A stretch of 64,000 nt of DNA, taken from MFD09286-c1 sp963701015 (GTDB lineage: Bacteria > Bacteroidota > Bacteroidia > Bacteroidales > DTGW01). The notes below the pieces were generated by a model. The model saw only the letters and a program-made list of their open reading frames with translations. It was not told the DNA's origin and did no database searches. Location: assembly GCA_963701015.1 (NCBI GenBank), contig OY969556.1, forward strand, positions 4,030,001-4,094,000, written 5' to 3'. The stretch's first letter is position 1, and each line of letters begins with the position of its first letter. The position numbers and the translations under genes were made by a program. Below, in pieces: positions 55,964 through 64,000 of the stretch.

Positions 55964-56479
55964 TTATTTTGAAACGTAACAATTAATAATTTCACCAATA
56001 TAGATATGATGATAATCTTTCCCAGGATACAACCTGTGAATCAATTCTTTATTATGAAAATTTTCTGGTTTAAATACATCTGAATAAATTTTATGACAAT
56101 CTATCACAAGCCTGGATTGTTCAAAACTTATACCACCATCTTTAGTAAATATAGGAATTAGCCCGGTCTCTTTAATCTTATCAACTTTTTTACCGGAATT
56201 TTGACCGCAATAGTTTAAAATATGTTTGAACTCCTCATTAAAAAAAGATACTGTAAAACTTGTTGCTTCTTCAATAAACTTAAGTGTATGCCGGTGAGGA
56301 CGAATATAAATAATGGCAACTGGTTTGTTCCAAAGAATTCCAAATGAACCCCAACTAACTGTCATAGTGTTAAATGAATCTTTTTTCCCGGCAGTTATTA
56401 ATGCCCACTCATCATCTAATATCTTAAATACATTCTCATTCAGGCCTTTGACATCAATTTCTTTGAATTTTTCTATCAT
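55964..56479 (-). CDS. Flavin-reductase-like protein
   Basis: About 171 residues with the FMN-binding split-barrel pattern: WALITAGKKDSFNTMTVSWG, then PVAIIYIRPHRHTLKFIEEA and SFTVSFFNEEFKHILNYCG. It probably binds FMN and reduces flavins or other small molecules. I chose MIEKFKE as start. The in-frame ATGs at 56488 and 56515 are alternatives. Confidence 0.85.
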   Translation of the reverse strand: MIEKFKEIDVKGLNENVFKILDDEWALITAGKKDSFNTMTVSWGSFGILWNKPVAIIYIRPHRHTLKFIEEATSFTVSFFNEEFKHILNYCGQNSGKKVDKIKETGLIPIFTKDGGISFEQSRLVIDCHKIYSDVFKPENFHNKELIHRLYPGKDYHHIYIGEIINCYVSK

Positions 56480-56654
56480 AATATTCATTAAAAAACAAAA
56501 TCTAAGGTAATTCAATTTGATTAATGTTTGAAAAAAAATCAGACGATTTTACCCATTTTTATTGAATATTATTGAATATTATTGAATGAATTGTATTTAC
56601 GGTTAAATTTATTTTTACTATATTTATTTTAAATCTGAAAATTCTAAAATTTAT

Positions 56655-57374
56655 ATGCTGGAGACAATTAAACCCGAAAAAATATTATTTCTTGATATTG
56701 AAACTGTTCCATTTCTGCCTTCATTTAATGAACTTTCAAATGATATTAAGGAATTTTGGGATAAAAAATCACAACATTTCAGAAAGGAAACTCAATCGGC
56801 TGAAGATGTTTATAATAGGGCTGGAATTTATGCCGAGTTTGGCAAAATAATTTGTATTTCATTTGGTATAATTCATTCTAAAAATAATATACGAATGCTT
56901 AGGCTTAAATCAATTTGCATGGACGATGAATTCAAATTATTAAGTGAGTTTTCTTCATTGTTGATCAAAATGAATTCTGGCAAGGATTTAATTTTATGTG
57001 GACATAATGGCAAAGAATTCGATTTCCCTTATTTATCACGACGAATGCTTATAAGTAATATTAAATTGCCATCCATTCTGGATATTGCTGGTAAAAAACC
57101 ATGGGAAACCCAATTTTTAGACACAATGGAAATGTGGAAATTTGGCGATTATAAGAATTATACTTCTTTAAATTTATTATCGTATTTGTTCAATATTCCT
57201 TCACCAAAAACAGATATTGATGGAAGTCAGGTTGCATCGGTCTATTGGAATGACCACGATTTGTCAAGGATTTCCAGATATTGTCAAAATGATGTTTTGG
57301 CCGTTGTTCAATTATTTTTAAAGTTTAAAGGTGAACCCATAATTTCAGATGAAAATATTGAGTTTGTTAGTTAA
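56655..57374 (+). CDS. DEDD-type 3'-5' exonuclease (PolB exonuclease-like)
   Basis: 239 residues: Exo I LFLDIETVPFLPS, Exo II region LILCGHNGKEFDFPYLSRRM and Exo III RYCQNDVLAVVQLFL, the full set of DEDDy residues. Matches the predicted exonuclease family related to the PolB proofreading domain, which acts on DNA or RNA ends. Target unknown. Confidence 0.9.
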   Translation: MLETIKPEKILFLDIETVPFLPSFNELSNDIKEFWDKKSQHFRKETQSAEDVYNRAGIYAEFGKIICISFGIIHSKNNIRMLRLKSICMDDEFKLLSEFSSLLIKMNSGKDLILCGHNGKEFDFPYLSRRMLISNIKLPSILDIAGKKPWETQFLDTMEMWKFGDYKNYTSLNLLSYLFNIPSPKTDIDGSQVASVYWNDHDLSRISRYCQNDVLAVVQLFLKFKGEPIISDENIEFVS

Positions 57375-57487
57375 TATTATTGGAATATATTTCTAATTTA
57401 TCAATTTATAAAAGTTATTTTTCGTAAATTTAATCTACAAATAAGCTTAAATCGGCTTATTTAATTGCACATTTTACATTATATAGG

Positions 57488-59167
57488 ATGAAATGGTTAA
57501 ATTATATTTTAGGAAATCAATTAAATCTAACACTTGAAAAGAGATTACTAATTATAATAAGCTTATCAGGAGCATTATTGTCATTTATAGCTATAATTAT
57601 AAATTTCTTTTTAGTACTTGGTTTTTGGATTCAAGTTGTTGTTATTTCTGGTATAATTCTTTTGGGGAGCTTATATTATTTATTACGGTTTCAGAAATAT
57701 CATGAAATATATAAATGGTTTGCAACATTTATTGGTTTCGTTTATATTGATTTTCTGTGGTTTGTGAATAATGGCTCATTTGGGCCAATTCCGTATTTGT
57801 TTGTCATTGTATTTATATCTTTTATATTTATTTGGAGAGGTTGGAAACTGGCAGTAATTATGTTATTTTTTGCCTTAAATTTTTATAGTTTGTTTTATAT
57901 TGAATATCATTATCCAAATATTATTGTTCCATATGCAAATTTAGAGACCAGATTTCTTGATTTTTATTTAGGATTTACTCTTTATTTGGGCATGATTTTA
58001 GCCTTGGTTATGTTTGCCCGAAATGTTTATGTAAAAGAAAAGGAATTGGCGGAAAATGCCGATAGGTTGAAATCGGCTTTTTTAGAAAATATGAGCCATG
58101 AAATTCGAACGCCAATGAATGCAATTATGGGATTCGCTGGATTATTAAGAAGAAAAAATTTGGACGAAAAACGACGTGAAAATTATATAGAGATAATTAA
58201 TAATAGTGGCACTTATTTGCTTCAATTAATAAACGATATAATTGATTACTCTAAAATTGAAGCTAATGTAGTTGAACTTAATATTAAAAATACTGATATA
58301 CATATATTGTTGAATGAATTGAAATTGACTGTTGATCAATTGTTGCAAAAATATGAAAAGTCAAATATTTTATTTTCATATTCGATATTAAAACCTGATT
58401 TTGAGCTATTTACAGATGCAAACAGGTTAAGACAAATATTATATAATTTAATTGTAAATGCTATAAAATTTACCGAAACCGGAACTATCAAACTAAATTG
58501 TATAATTGAAAAGGAAAGGGTTTTATTTTCAGTTAAAGATACCGGAATAGGGATCGAAGCTAGTTATAAAGATAAAATATTTGAACGCTTTGTTAAAGTA
58601 GATAAACATTCAAATAATAAATTATATCGTGGTACAGGATTAGGTTTATCAATTTCAAAATACCTTGTTGAAAAACTTGGTGGAGAAATATGGGTAGATT
58701 CAACAATCGGGGAAGGTTCTGAATTTTGTTTTTTTATTCCTGTTATTGCAGTTGATTCAAACATTTCAGACATGAATTTAAAATCTTATGCTTACAATAA
58801 AATAAATTTTGATTCTAAAAGAATACTAATTGTTGAAGATGAAGAACAAAATATATCACTTTTATATGAATATCTTGAACCGACTAATATAAATTTATCT
58901 TTTGTAAAAACTGGTGCTGAAGTACTGGAAATTGTTAAAAAATATTCATTTGATATAATTTTAATGGATATTAAATTGCCCGATATTTCTGGTGCTGAGG
59001 TATTAAAACAAATTAGAGAATTAAATTACAAAAAACCAATAATTGCACAGACAGCTTTTGCCTTAATTGGTGACAGTGAGAAATTTATTAAAATCGGATT
59101 TACAGATTGTATTTCAAAACCATACGGCGAAGAACAGCTTCTGGAATTACTAAAAAAATATTTATAA
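57488..59167 (+). CDS. Membrane hybrid sensor histidine kinase with receiver domain
   Basis: 559 residues: about six membrane helices (25-180), H-box AFLENMSHEIRTPMNAIMGF, N-box NLIVNAIKFTETGTI, G1 DTGIGIEA, G2 GTGLGLSISKY. A C-terminal receiver (about 440-559) has RILIVEDEEQ and ILMDIKLPDISG. It has no separate periplasmic sensor domain, so sensing is probably in the membrane. The receiver may pass phosphate to another protein. No output gene is adjacent. Confidence 0.94.
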   Translation: MKWLNYILGNQLNLTLEKRLLIIISLSGALLSFIAIIINFFLVLGFWIQVVVISGIILLGSLYYLLRFQKYHEIYKWFATFIGFVYIDFLWFVNNGSFGPIPYLFVIVFISFIFIWRGWKLAVIMLFFALNFYSLFYIEYHYPNIIVPYANLETRFLDFYLGFTLYLGMILALVMFARNVYVKEKELAENADRLKSAFLENMSHEIRTPMNAIMGFAGLLRRKNLDEKRRENYIEIINNSGTYLLQLINDIIDYSKIEANVVELNIKNTDIHILLNELKLTVDQLLQKYEKSNILFSYSILKPDFELFTDANRLRQILYNLIVNAIKFTETGTIKLNCIIEKERVLFSVKDTGIGIEASYKDKIFERFVKVDKHSNNKLYRGTGLGLSISKYLVEKLGGEIWVDSTIGEGSEFCFFIPVIAVDSNISDMNLKSYAYNKINFDSKRILIVEDEEQNISLLYEYLEPTNINLSFVKTGAEVLEIVKKYSFDIILMDIKLPDISGAEVLKQIRELNYKKPIIAQTAFALIGDSEKFIKIGFTDCISKPYGEEQLLELLKKYL

Positions 59168-59180
59168 TAAAGGTGTGCTT

Positions 59181-59915
59181 TTAAAATAGCGACGGCATTG
59201 CCATCTGAAATGGCACATTAATTCTGTTTAACTCGTTCTTTCGATAAACATAAACCAACCCATATTCAATGCATTTTTCACGGCGCAAGTCTTCTGGTAA
59301 ATTTTTGTAAGTCAATTCAATTTCATCCCATAAATTTGCTACAACATCATCTGCAGTTTTACGCAGTTCAGTTAACTCATGAATATAACGCGAAGTGCTT
59401 TTCTGCATTGTTTTATGCGCATGATAGGCATCTTTAAATTGTTCAAAACGAACTTTAACTAAAGCAATTGATGGATTGGTTATAGGGCTCATTCCTTTTT
59501 TTAATCGTTCCTGTTCTCCATTGATAATATTCTCGCCCCATAATAGTATAGATTCTTCAGTGTTCAATGATGGTAAACATTTATCCAATTCTTTTAAACC
59601 ATAAAAAGTCCTGATTATAGCAGGTTGTTCTCCTCTTTGAATGGCCATATTCATTACCTGAATAAAATGGGAAATATATAATCGTGCACGGCGCAAATGC
59701 ATTTGATAATCCTTGCTTCGTTTTACCTGGTTGGCATAAGTAAAACGGCTCTCTGCAACATTTTTTTCAAACAATGGTAAAAAGGATTGAACTTTTTGGA
59801 ATGTACTTTGGGAAAATGCAAGCTTAAAAGGTGGCAATTCTTTTGCTATACCGCAAGCGGTTTTTAAAGCCTTGAGTCTGGCAGTATCAGTATTGGGTAA
59901 TCGACGATATGGCAT
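59181..59915 (-). CDS. Conserved-looking helical protein of unknown function
   Basis: 244 residues, cytosolic and mainly helical. Features: a basic start (MPYRRLPNTDTARLKALKTA), a mid segment with many charged residues (KTMQKSTSRYIHELTELRKT) and the end NLPEDLRREKCIEYGLVYVY. I do not recognise a domain. Codon use and length look like a real gene, and the frame is uninterrupted. Convergent with the hybrid kinase gene (13 bases between stops). Confidence 0.7.
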   Translation of the reverse strand: MPYRRLPNTDTARLKALKTACGIAKELPPFKLAFSQSTFQKVQSFLPLFEKNVAESRFTYANQVKRSKDYQMHLRRARLYISHFIQVMNMAIQRGEQPAIIRTFYGLKELDKCLPSLNTEESILLWGENIINGEQERLKKGMSPITNPSIALVKVRFEQFKDAYHAHKTMQKSTSRYIHELTELRKTADDVVANLWDEIELTYKNLPEDLRREKCIEYGLVYVYRKNELNRINVPFQMAMPSLF

Positions 59916-60196
59916 AGCTTTAAATTTTTTGTTTACAATCTGTTAATAACTTAATACTGTCTCTGCGAATGTAAAAAATAAAGTTCTAAATTCATAACCA
60001 TTCGTAAAAAAATTTAAATTTTATTTATTGAAAATTAATTGATTATAAAAAATTTGTTAAAAATTTTGTATGAAGAATGGGGTTGTGTATTAATGAAATT
60101 CTGCTCTTCGCAATTGAGGTGATATTTTATATTTATCTAAATCAATTTTATTATGAATTCCCAAAAACTATTCATAATTTAGAGTAAATTATTTTT

Positions 60197-61600
60197 ATGT
60201 TTCCGAAAGAAGTTTATATTAATCGTCGAAAAAGGCTCTGTGAGATTCTAAAAACAGGACTTATACTATTTATAGGAAATTCCGATGTTGCCTATAATTA
60301 TCCTTCAAATATATATCGTTTCAGGCAGGATAGTAATTTTCTTTATTTTTTTGGAATTGACAGGCCAGAACTTGCAGCAATTATTTTTGTTGAAAAAAAT
60401 GAAGCAATTGTTTTCTCAGAAGTGGGTAATGAAGATGATATTATTTGGTCAGGATCTACTGAAGCTATTGGAAATATTGCTGAGAGCGTTGGGGTTACAA
60501 CTGTTTTGCCACTAAAAAAACTAAAAGAAACAATAGAAAAAGCACAAAAAGATAAATTACCAATTCATTATTTGTCAGGATACCGCGGTGATACAAAAAT
60601 TCAATTGGCTGAATTATTAAATATCCCAATTGCACAATTGAAGGTAAATTCTTCACAAATTCTTATTGAAGCTATTATAAACTTAAGAAGCAAAAAGGAC
60701 AATTATGAAATTGAAGAAATAGAAAGAATGGTTGATTTGGCATTCTTAATGCATACAAAAGCAATGGAAATGGCAAAACCTGGAATGAAGGAACAGGAAA
60801 TTGCAGGGACAATTGAAGGCATTTGCCTTTCGGGTGGATATTCTGTTTCTTTTCCTATTATTTGCAGCATTCAAAGTGAAATTTTGCATAATCCAAATTA
60901 TTTCAATACACTTAAAGCAGGCCAAATGCTTTTAACTGATGCAGGCTCTGAATCGTTTATGCATTATGCAAGTGATATAACCAGGGTTTCACCTGTTGAT
61001 GGGAAATTTAGCGAAGTTCAAAAAAATATTTACCAAATTGTTTTGGAAGCGAATTTAGCTGCAATTCAATTATCAAAACCTGGCATTTATTATAAAGATG
61101 TGCACTTAAAAGTTGCCCGACATATAACAAATGGCCTAAAATTATTAGGATTAATGAAAGGTAATGTTGATGAGGCTGTAAATACAGGAGCACATGCTTT
61201 ATTTTTCCCTCATGGACTTGGACATATGCTTGGATTAGATGTCCACGATATGGAGGGTCTTGGCGAAGATAATGTTGGATATACAAATGAACTAAAACGA
61301 AACCAACAATTTGGTCTTGCAAATTTACGAATGGCGCGTAAATTAGAAACCGGATTTGTAGTAACTGATGAACCAGGTATTTACTTCATTCAGGCATTAA
61401 TTGAGAAATGGCAAAGTGAAAAGAAATTTATTGAATTTATAAATTACTCCGAGGTCAATAAATTTAAAGGTTTTGGTGGTATCCGTATAGAAGATGATAT
61501 TTTAATTACAGAAAATGGATGTCGTGTACTAGGTAAACCTATACCAAAAACTATAACTGAAATAGAGGAGATTTGCATAAATAACTATTTAACGGCATAA
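60197..61600 (+). CDS. pepP: Xaa-Pro aminopeptidase (aminopeptidase P family)
   Basis: 467 residues. The pita-bread fold metal ligands are all present: the two Asp in TDAGSESFMHYASDITRV, His in FPHGLGHMLGLDVHDMEG, Glu in VTDEPGIYF and Glu in GGIRIEDDILIT. It removes N-terminal residues before proline. The gene overlaps the 3' end of the convergent comF-like gene by 16 bases. Confidence 0.94.
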   Translation: MFPKEVYINRRKRLCEILKTGLILFIGNSDVAYNYPSNIYRFRQDSNFLYFFGIDRPELAAIIFVEKNEAIVFSEVGNEDDIIWSGSTEAIGNIAESVGVTTVLPLKKLKETIEKAQKDKLPIHYLSGYRGDTKIQLAELLNIPIAQLKVNSSQILIEAIINLRSKKDNYEIEEIERMVDLAFLMHTKAMEMAKPGMKEQEIAGTIEGICLSGGYSVSFPIICSIQSEILHNPNYFNTLKAGQMLLTDAGSESFMHYASDITRVSPVDGKFSEVQKNIYQIVLEANLAAIQLSKPGIYYKDVHLKVARHITNGLKLLGLMKGNVDEAVNTGAHALFFPHGLGHMLGLDVHDMEGLGEDNVGYTNELKRNQQFGLANLRMARKLETGFVVTDEPGIYFIQALIEKWQSEKKFIEFINYSEVNKFKGFGGIRIEDDILITENGCRVLGKPIPKTITEIEEICINNYLTA

Positions 61601-62277
61601 GCTAAAGTTGCTATACTTAACTTTGCACCTTCAATTCCAAGAATTGCCGATGCACATGATTCAAGTGTTGCTCCGGTTGTTAAAACATCATCAACTAAAA
61701 GTATGTGCTTATTTATAAATTCTTCTGGCTTTATACAGTTAAATATTGATTGCACATTTTCCCATCGTTCAAAACGCGATTTATGGGTCTGACTTTCTTT
61801 TTCACTAATTCGTATTACAGCATTGGTAATTAATGGTTTATTCAAAACCTCAGCAATTCCTTTAGTTATTAATTCACTTTGGTTATATCCTCGTTTTTTT
61901 AATTTATTTGGATGTAATGGAACTGGAACTATACTATCAATTGTTGAGAATGCGGTTTTTTGCAATTCCAAACCAAACATTTTACCAAGTTCAATTCCAA
62001 TTTCCTGTTGATTTTTATATTTTAAATGATGTATAATTTGTTGCAAACGACTTCCTTTATTAAAAAATAAAAATGAAGTTGCATTTTCAATTTGAATTCT
62101 GCCCCAGAAAATTCTTGCAATTGGGTTGTCATTTTCGTTCCAGTAATTAGTTCGAGGTAACAAATACATACATTCTGTACAAATAACTTTTTCTCTTTCA
62201 GCTAATAGCATTGAACAACCCGGACAAACACGCGGAAACAAAATGTCTAATAAACCTGAAAATAATTTTTTTATCAT
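61585..62277 (-). CDS. comF: ComF-family phosphoribosyltransferase-like protein
   Basis: 230 residues: a four-cysteine zinc-binding N-terminus (VCPGCSM...CTECMYLLP) and a phosphoribosyltransferase domain with DSIVPVPLHPNKLKKRGYNQ and the PRPP loop ILLVDDVLTTGATLES. ComF is needed for DNA uptake in naturally competent bacteria. In Bacteroidota the role is less clear. Confidence 0.92.
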   Translation of the reverse strand: MIKKLFSGLLDILFPRVCPGCSMLLAEREKVICTECMYLLPRTNYWNENDNPIARIFWGRIQIENATSFLFFNKGSRLQQIIHHLKYKNQQEIGIELGKMFGLELQKTAFSTIDSIVPVPLHPNKLKKRGYNQSELITKGIAEVLNKPLITNAVIRISEKESQTHKSRFERWENVQSIFNCIKPEEFINKHILLVDDVLTTGATLESCASAILGIEGAKLSIATLAYAVK

Positions 62278-62388
62278 AAACTATTTAAATTATCGTTTCT
62301 TTTAAAGTGTTATTAAAATGAAAAGAGGTTTTTCAATATTTATAATTGTTCTTTTCAATTTCATGGAATGAAAATAGAGTAAAAATGT

Positions 62389-62396
62389 TAATTTTG
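62389..62396 (+). promoter_or_regulatory. Predicted -7 box of asnS
   Basis: TAATTTTG about 30 bases before the asnS start. No well-spaced -33 TTG found. Confidence 0.4.
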
Positions 62397-62426
62397 CAAG
62401 ATTGATAATGGTTTGATTTTAATACA

Positions 62427-63824
62427 ATGGAAATAAAAAAGAGGAGTTTAATAAAAGCGCTTTTCGGTTCAAAGGAATTTGGTAAAGAAGTTTTGGTCAA
62501 AGGGTGGGTGAGAACTCGTCGAGGAAATAAAAATGTTCAGTTTGTTGCGCTTAACGATGGCACATCTGTAAACAGTATTCAAATTGTATTTGATTTGAAT
62601 GTAATTTCTGAAGAAATACTTAAACCAGTTACAACAGGTTCTTGCATTGGTATTACAGGAACACTTGTTGAATCTATGGGGAAAGGCCAGAATGTTGAAA
62701 TTCAGGCAAAGTCAATTGAAATATACGGTACAGCTGATTCCGAAGTTTATCCTTTACAAAAGAAAGGACATTCCTTGGAATTTTTGAGAGAAATAGCCCA
62801 CTTACGACCTCGTACAAATACTTTTGGCTGTGTGCTGCGTTTACGACATGCAATGTCTTTCGCAATTCACAAGTATTTCAACGATAATGGGTTTTATTAT
62901 ATGCATACACCAATAATTACCGGATCGGATTGTGAAGGTGCTGGTGCAATGTTCAGGGTTACAACTTTAAATATTGATGAACTACCTAAAAATTCAGATG
63001 GTAAAATTGATTTTGAACAGGATTTTTTCGGTAAAGAAACTAGTTTAACTGTTTCAGGCCAGTTGGAAGGTGAATTGGGAGCACTGGCTCTTGGCGCAAT
63101 TTATACATTTAGGCCAACTTTCAGGGCCGAAAATTCTAATACTCCAAGACATTTAGCCGAATTTTGGATGATTGAACCAGAAGTTGCTTTCAATGAGATT
63201 AAGGAAAATATGGATTTAGCTGAAGATTTTCTGAAATATCTCATTACTTATGCACTTGAAAATTGTAAAGACGATCTGGACTTTTTGGCTGAAATGTATG
63301 ATAAGGAACTGGTCGATCGTTTAAAATTTGTTGTTGATAATAGTTTTGTAAGGTTAAGCTATACCGAAGGTGTTGATATTCTAATGAAATCAGGCCAAAA
63401 GTTTGAGTTCCCTGTTAGTTGGGGAATTGATTTACAGTCGGAACATGAGCGATATTTAGTTGAAAAGCACTTTAAAAAACCAGTTATATTAACAAATTAT
63501 CCGAAAGAAATAAAGGCCTTTTACATGAAACAAAATGAGGATGGGAAAACTGTAAGAGCTATGGATGTTTTATTTCCTAAAATTGGCGAAATTATTGGTG
63601 GTTCACAACGCGAAGAAGATTATGATAAACTAAATGATAGGATTACGGAACTAAAGCTACCAATTAAAGACTTGTGGTGGTATCTTGAAACCCGAAAATT
63701 TGGTTCAGCACCGCACAGTGGTTTTGGGCTAGGTTTCGAACGTTTAATGTTATTTATAACCGGAATGGGCAATATACGCGATGTAATTCCATTTCCACGA
63801 ACGCCTAAAAACGCAGCATTTTAA
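62427..63824 (+). CDS. asnS: Asparaginyl-tRNA synthetase
   Basis: 465 residues: OB-fold anticodon-binding domain (VLVKGWVRTRRGNKNVQFVA), then the class II core with motif 2 FRAENSNTPRHLAEFWMIEP and motif 3 GFGLGFERLMLFITGM. It charges tRNA-Asn. The rpoN start lies 17 bases downstream, a common Bacteroidota linkage. Confidence 0.97.
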   Translation: MEIKKRSLIKALFGSKEFGKEVLVKGWVRTRRGNKNVQFVALNDGTSVNSIQIVFDLNVISEEILKPVTTGSCIGITGTLVESMGKGQNVEIQAKSIEIYGTADSEVYPLQKKGHSLEFLREIAHLRPRTNTFGCVLRLRHAMSFAIHKYFNDNGFYYMHTPIITGSDCEGAGAMFRVTTLNIDELPKNSDGKIDFEQDFFGKETSLTVSGQLEGELGALALGAIYTFRPTFRAENSNTPRHLAEFWMIEPEVAFNEIKENMDLAEDFLKYLITYALENCKDDLDFLAEMYDKELVDRLKFVVDNSFVRLSYTEGVDILMKSGQKFEFPVSWGIDLQSEHERYLVEKHFKKPVILTNYPKEIKAFYMKQNEDGKTVRAMDVLFPKIGEIIGGSQREEDYDKLNDRITELKLPIKDLWWYLETRKFGSAPHSGFGLGFERLMLFITGMGNIRDVIPFPRTPKNAAF

Positions 63825-63841
63825 TTTTAATTGTATAAAAA

Positions 63842-64000
63842 ATGCTCAAGCAACGGCTTCAGCAAAAACTTCAGCAAAAACTTTCGCCTCAGCAAATTCA
63901 AATGATTAAATTGCTGGAGATTCCTGCTATGCAGCTTGAACAGCGTATTAAGGAGGAAATCGAATCAAATCCTGTTTTAGAAGAAGGACTACCCGAAGAC
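63842..64000 (+). CDS. rpoN: RNA polymerase sigma-54 factor, N-terminus only
   Basis: 53 codons visible before the window ends: MLKQRLQQKLQQKLSPQQIQ, MIKLLEIPAMQLEQRIKEEI and ESNPVLEEG. This is the glutamine-rich region I of sigma-54 that contacts activators. The frame is open to the last base. The RNA polymerase factor would be about 480 residues in full. Confidence 0.93.
   Translation, partial: MLKQRLQQKLQQKLSPQQIQMIKLLEIPAMQLEQRIKEEIESNPVLEEGLPED

Noticed and set aside
1..64000. tRNA, rRNA or IS transposase genes
   Set aside because: I looked for T-loop motifs, conserved rRNA segments and DDE or serine/tyrosine recombinase motifs and found none that I could support.

Overview
The window looks like a chromosomal segment from an uncultured or little-studied member of the Bacteroidota. 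It is AT-rich, and many genes have the Bacteroidota -7 promoter element TAnnTTTG. It encodes an UpxY-type antiterminator in front of a polysaccharide locus, a secreted protein with a type IX secretion C-terminal signal, DUF4831 and SiaC-family proteins, and stand-alone receiver domains. The genetic code is standard. I recognised no rRNA, tRNA or CRISPR array.

Region 1 (about 1-26050, almost all minus strand) is a surface-polysaccharide locus. Read from right to left it starts with the UpxY/NusG-like antiterminator (25451-25993). Then come an AAA ATPase, the ABC-2 permease Wzm (22476-23345), the ABC ATPase Wzt (14283-15620), an FkbM methyltransferase, three family 2 glycosyltransferases, a family 11 (fucosyltransferase-like) glycosyltransferase, a hexapeptide acetyltransferase, two membrane acyltransferases and a fourth, truncated glycosyltransferase at the left edge. 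This is the layout expected for an ABC-transporter-exported O-antigen or capsule. The stretch between wzm and wzt is invaded by toxin-antitoxin-like and degenerate genes: a DUF4160/DUF2442 pair, a truncated and frameshifted second Wzt, a DUF6922/AbiEii pair with a frameshifted toxin, and a frameshifted AlbA-type regulator. A second DUF4160/DUF2442 pair, a DUF4143 ATPase and an MNT-like nucleotidyltransferase lie at the left end.

The most unusual feature is the intergenic DNA of region 1. Genes there have a shared leader made of 7-bp units (AATTACA-like), then a promoter-like core (TAATTTTG on the gene strand), then a polypurine array of variant heptamers (consensus A-B-G-G-W-R-R, typically ACGGAAA or ACGGAGA). 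The arrays range from about 3 to about 40 units. Mosaic blocks of GC-rich hairpins and short palindromic units fill the rest. One such unit sits in frame inside wzt. Another interrupts a duplicated copy of the wzt start, which gives a clean empty/filled site pair.

Region 2 (about 26100-35650, minus strand) holds a lipoprotein, a SiaC-like phosphoprotein, two probable outer-membrane proteins, a large FG-GAP repeat protein with a type IX sorting domain, and lptB. Region 3 (35643-64000) is mostly housekeeping and signalling: tatC, recQ (with a frameshift), hflX, an M3 oligopeptidase, nnr, metF, a nitroreductase, a flavin reductase, a DEDD exonuclease, an aminopeptidase P, a ComF-like protein, asnS and the start of rpoN. 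Interspersed are two SpoIIE/PP2C phosphatases (one with TPRs, one with a beta-propeller), two histidine kinases and two free receiver proteins. The two phosphatases and the SiaC-like protein could form a partner-switching circuit, though this is inferred from family membership only.
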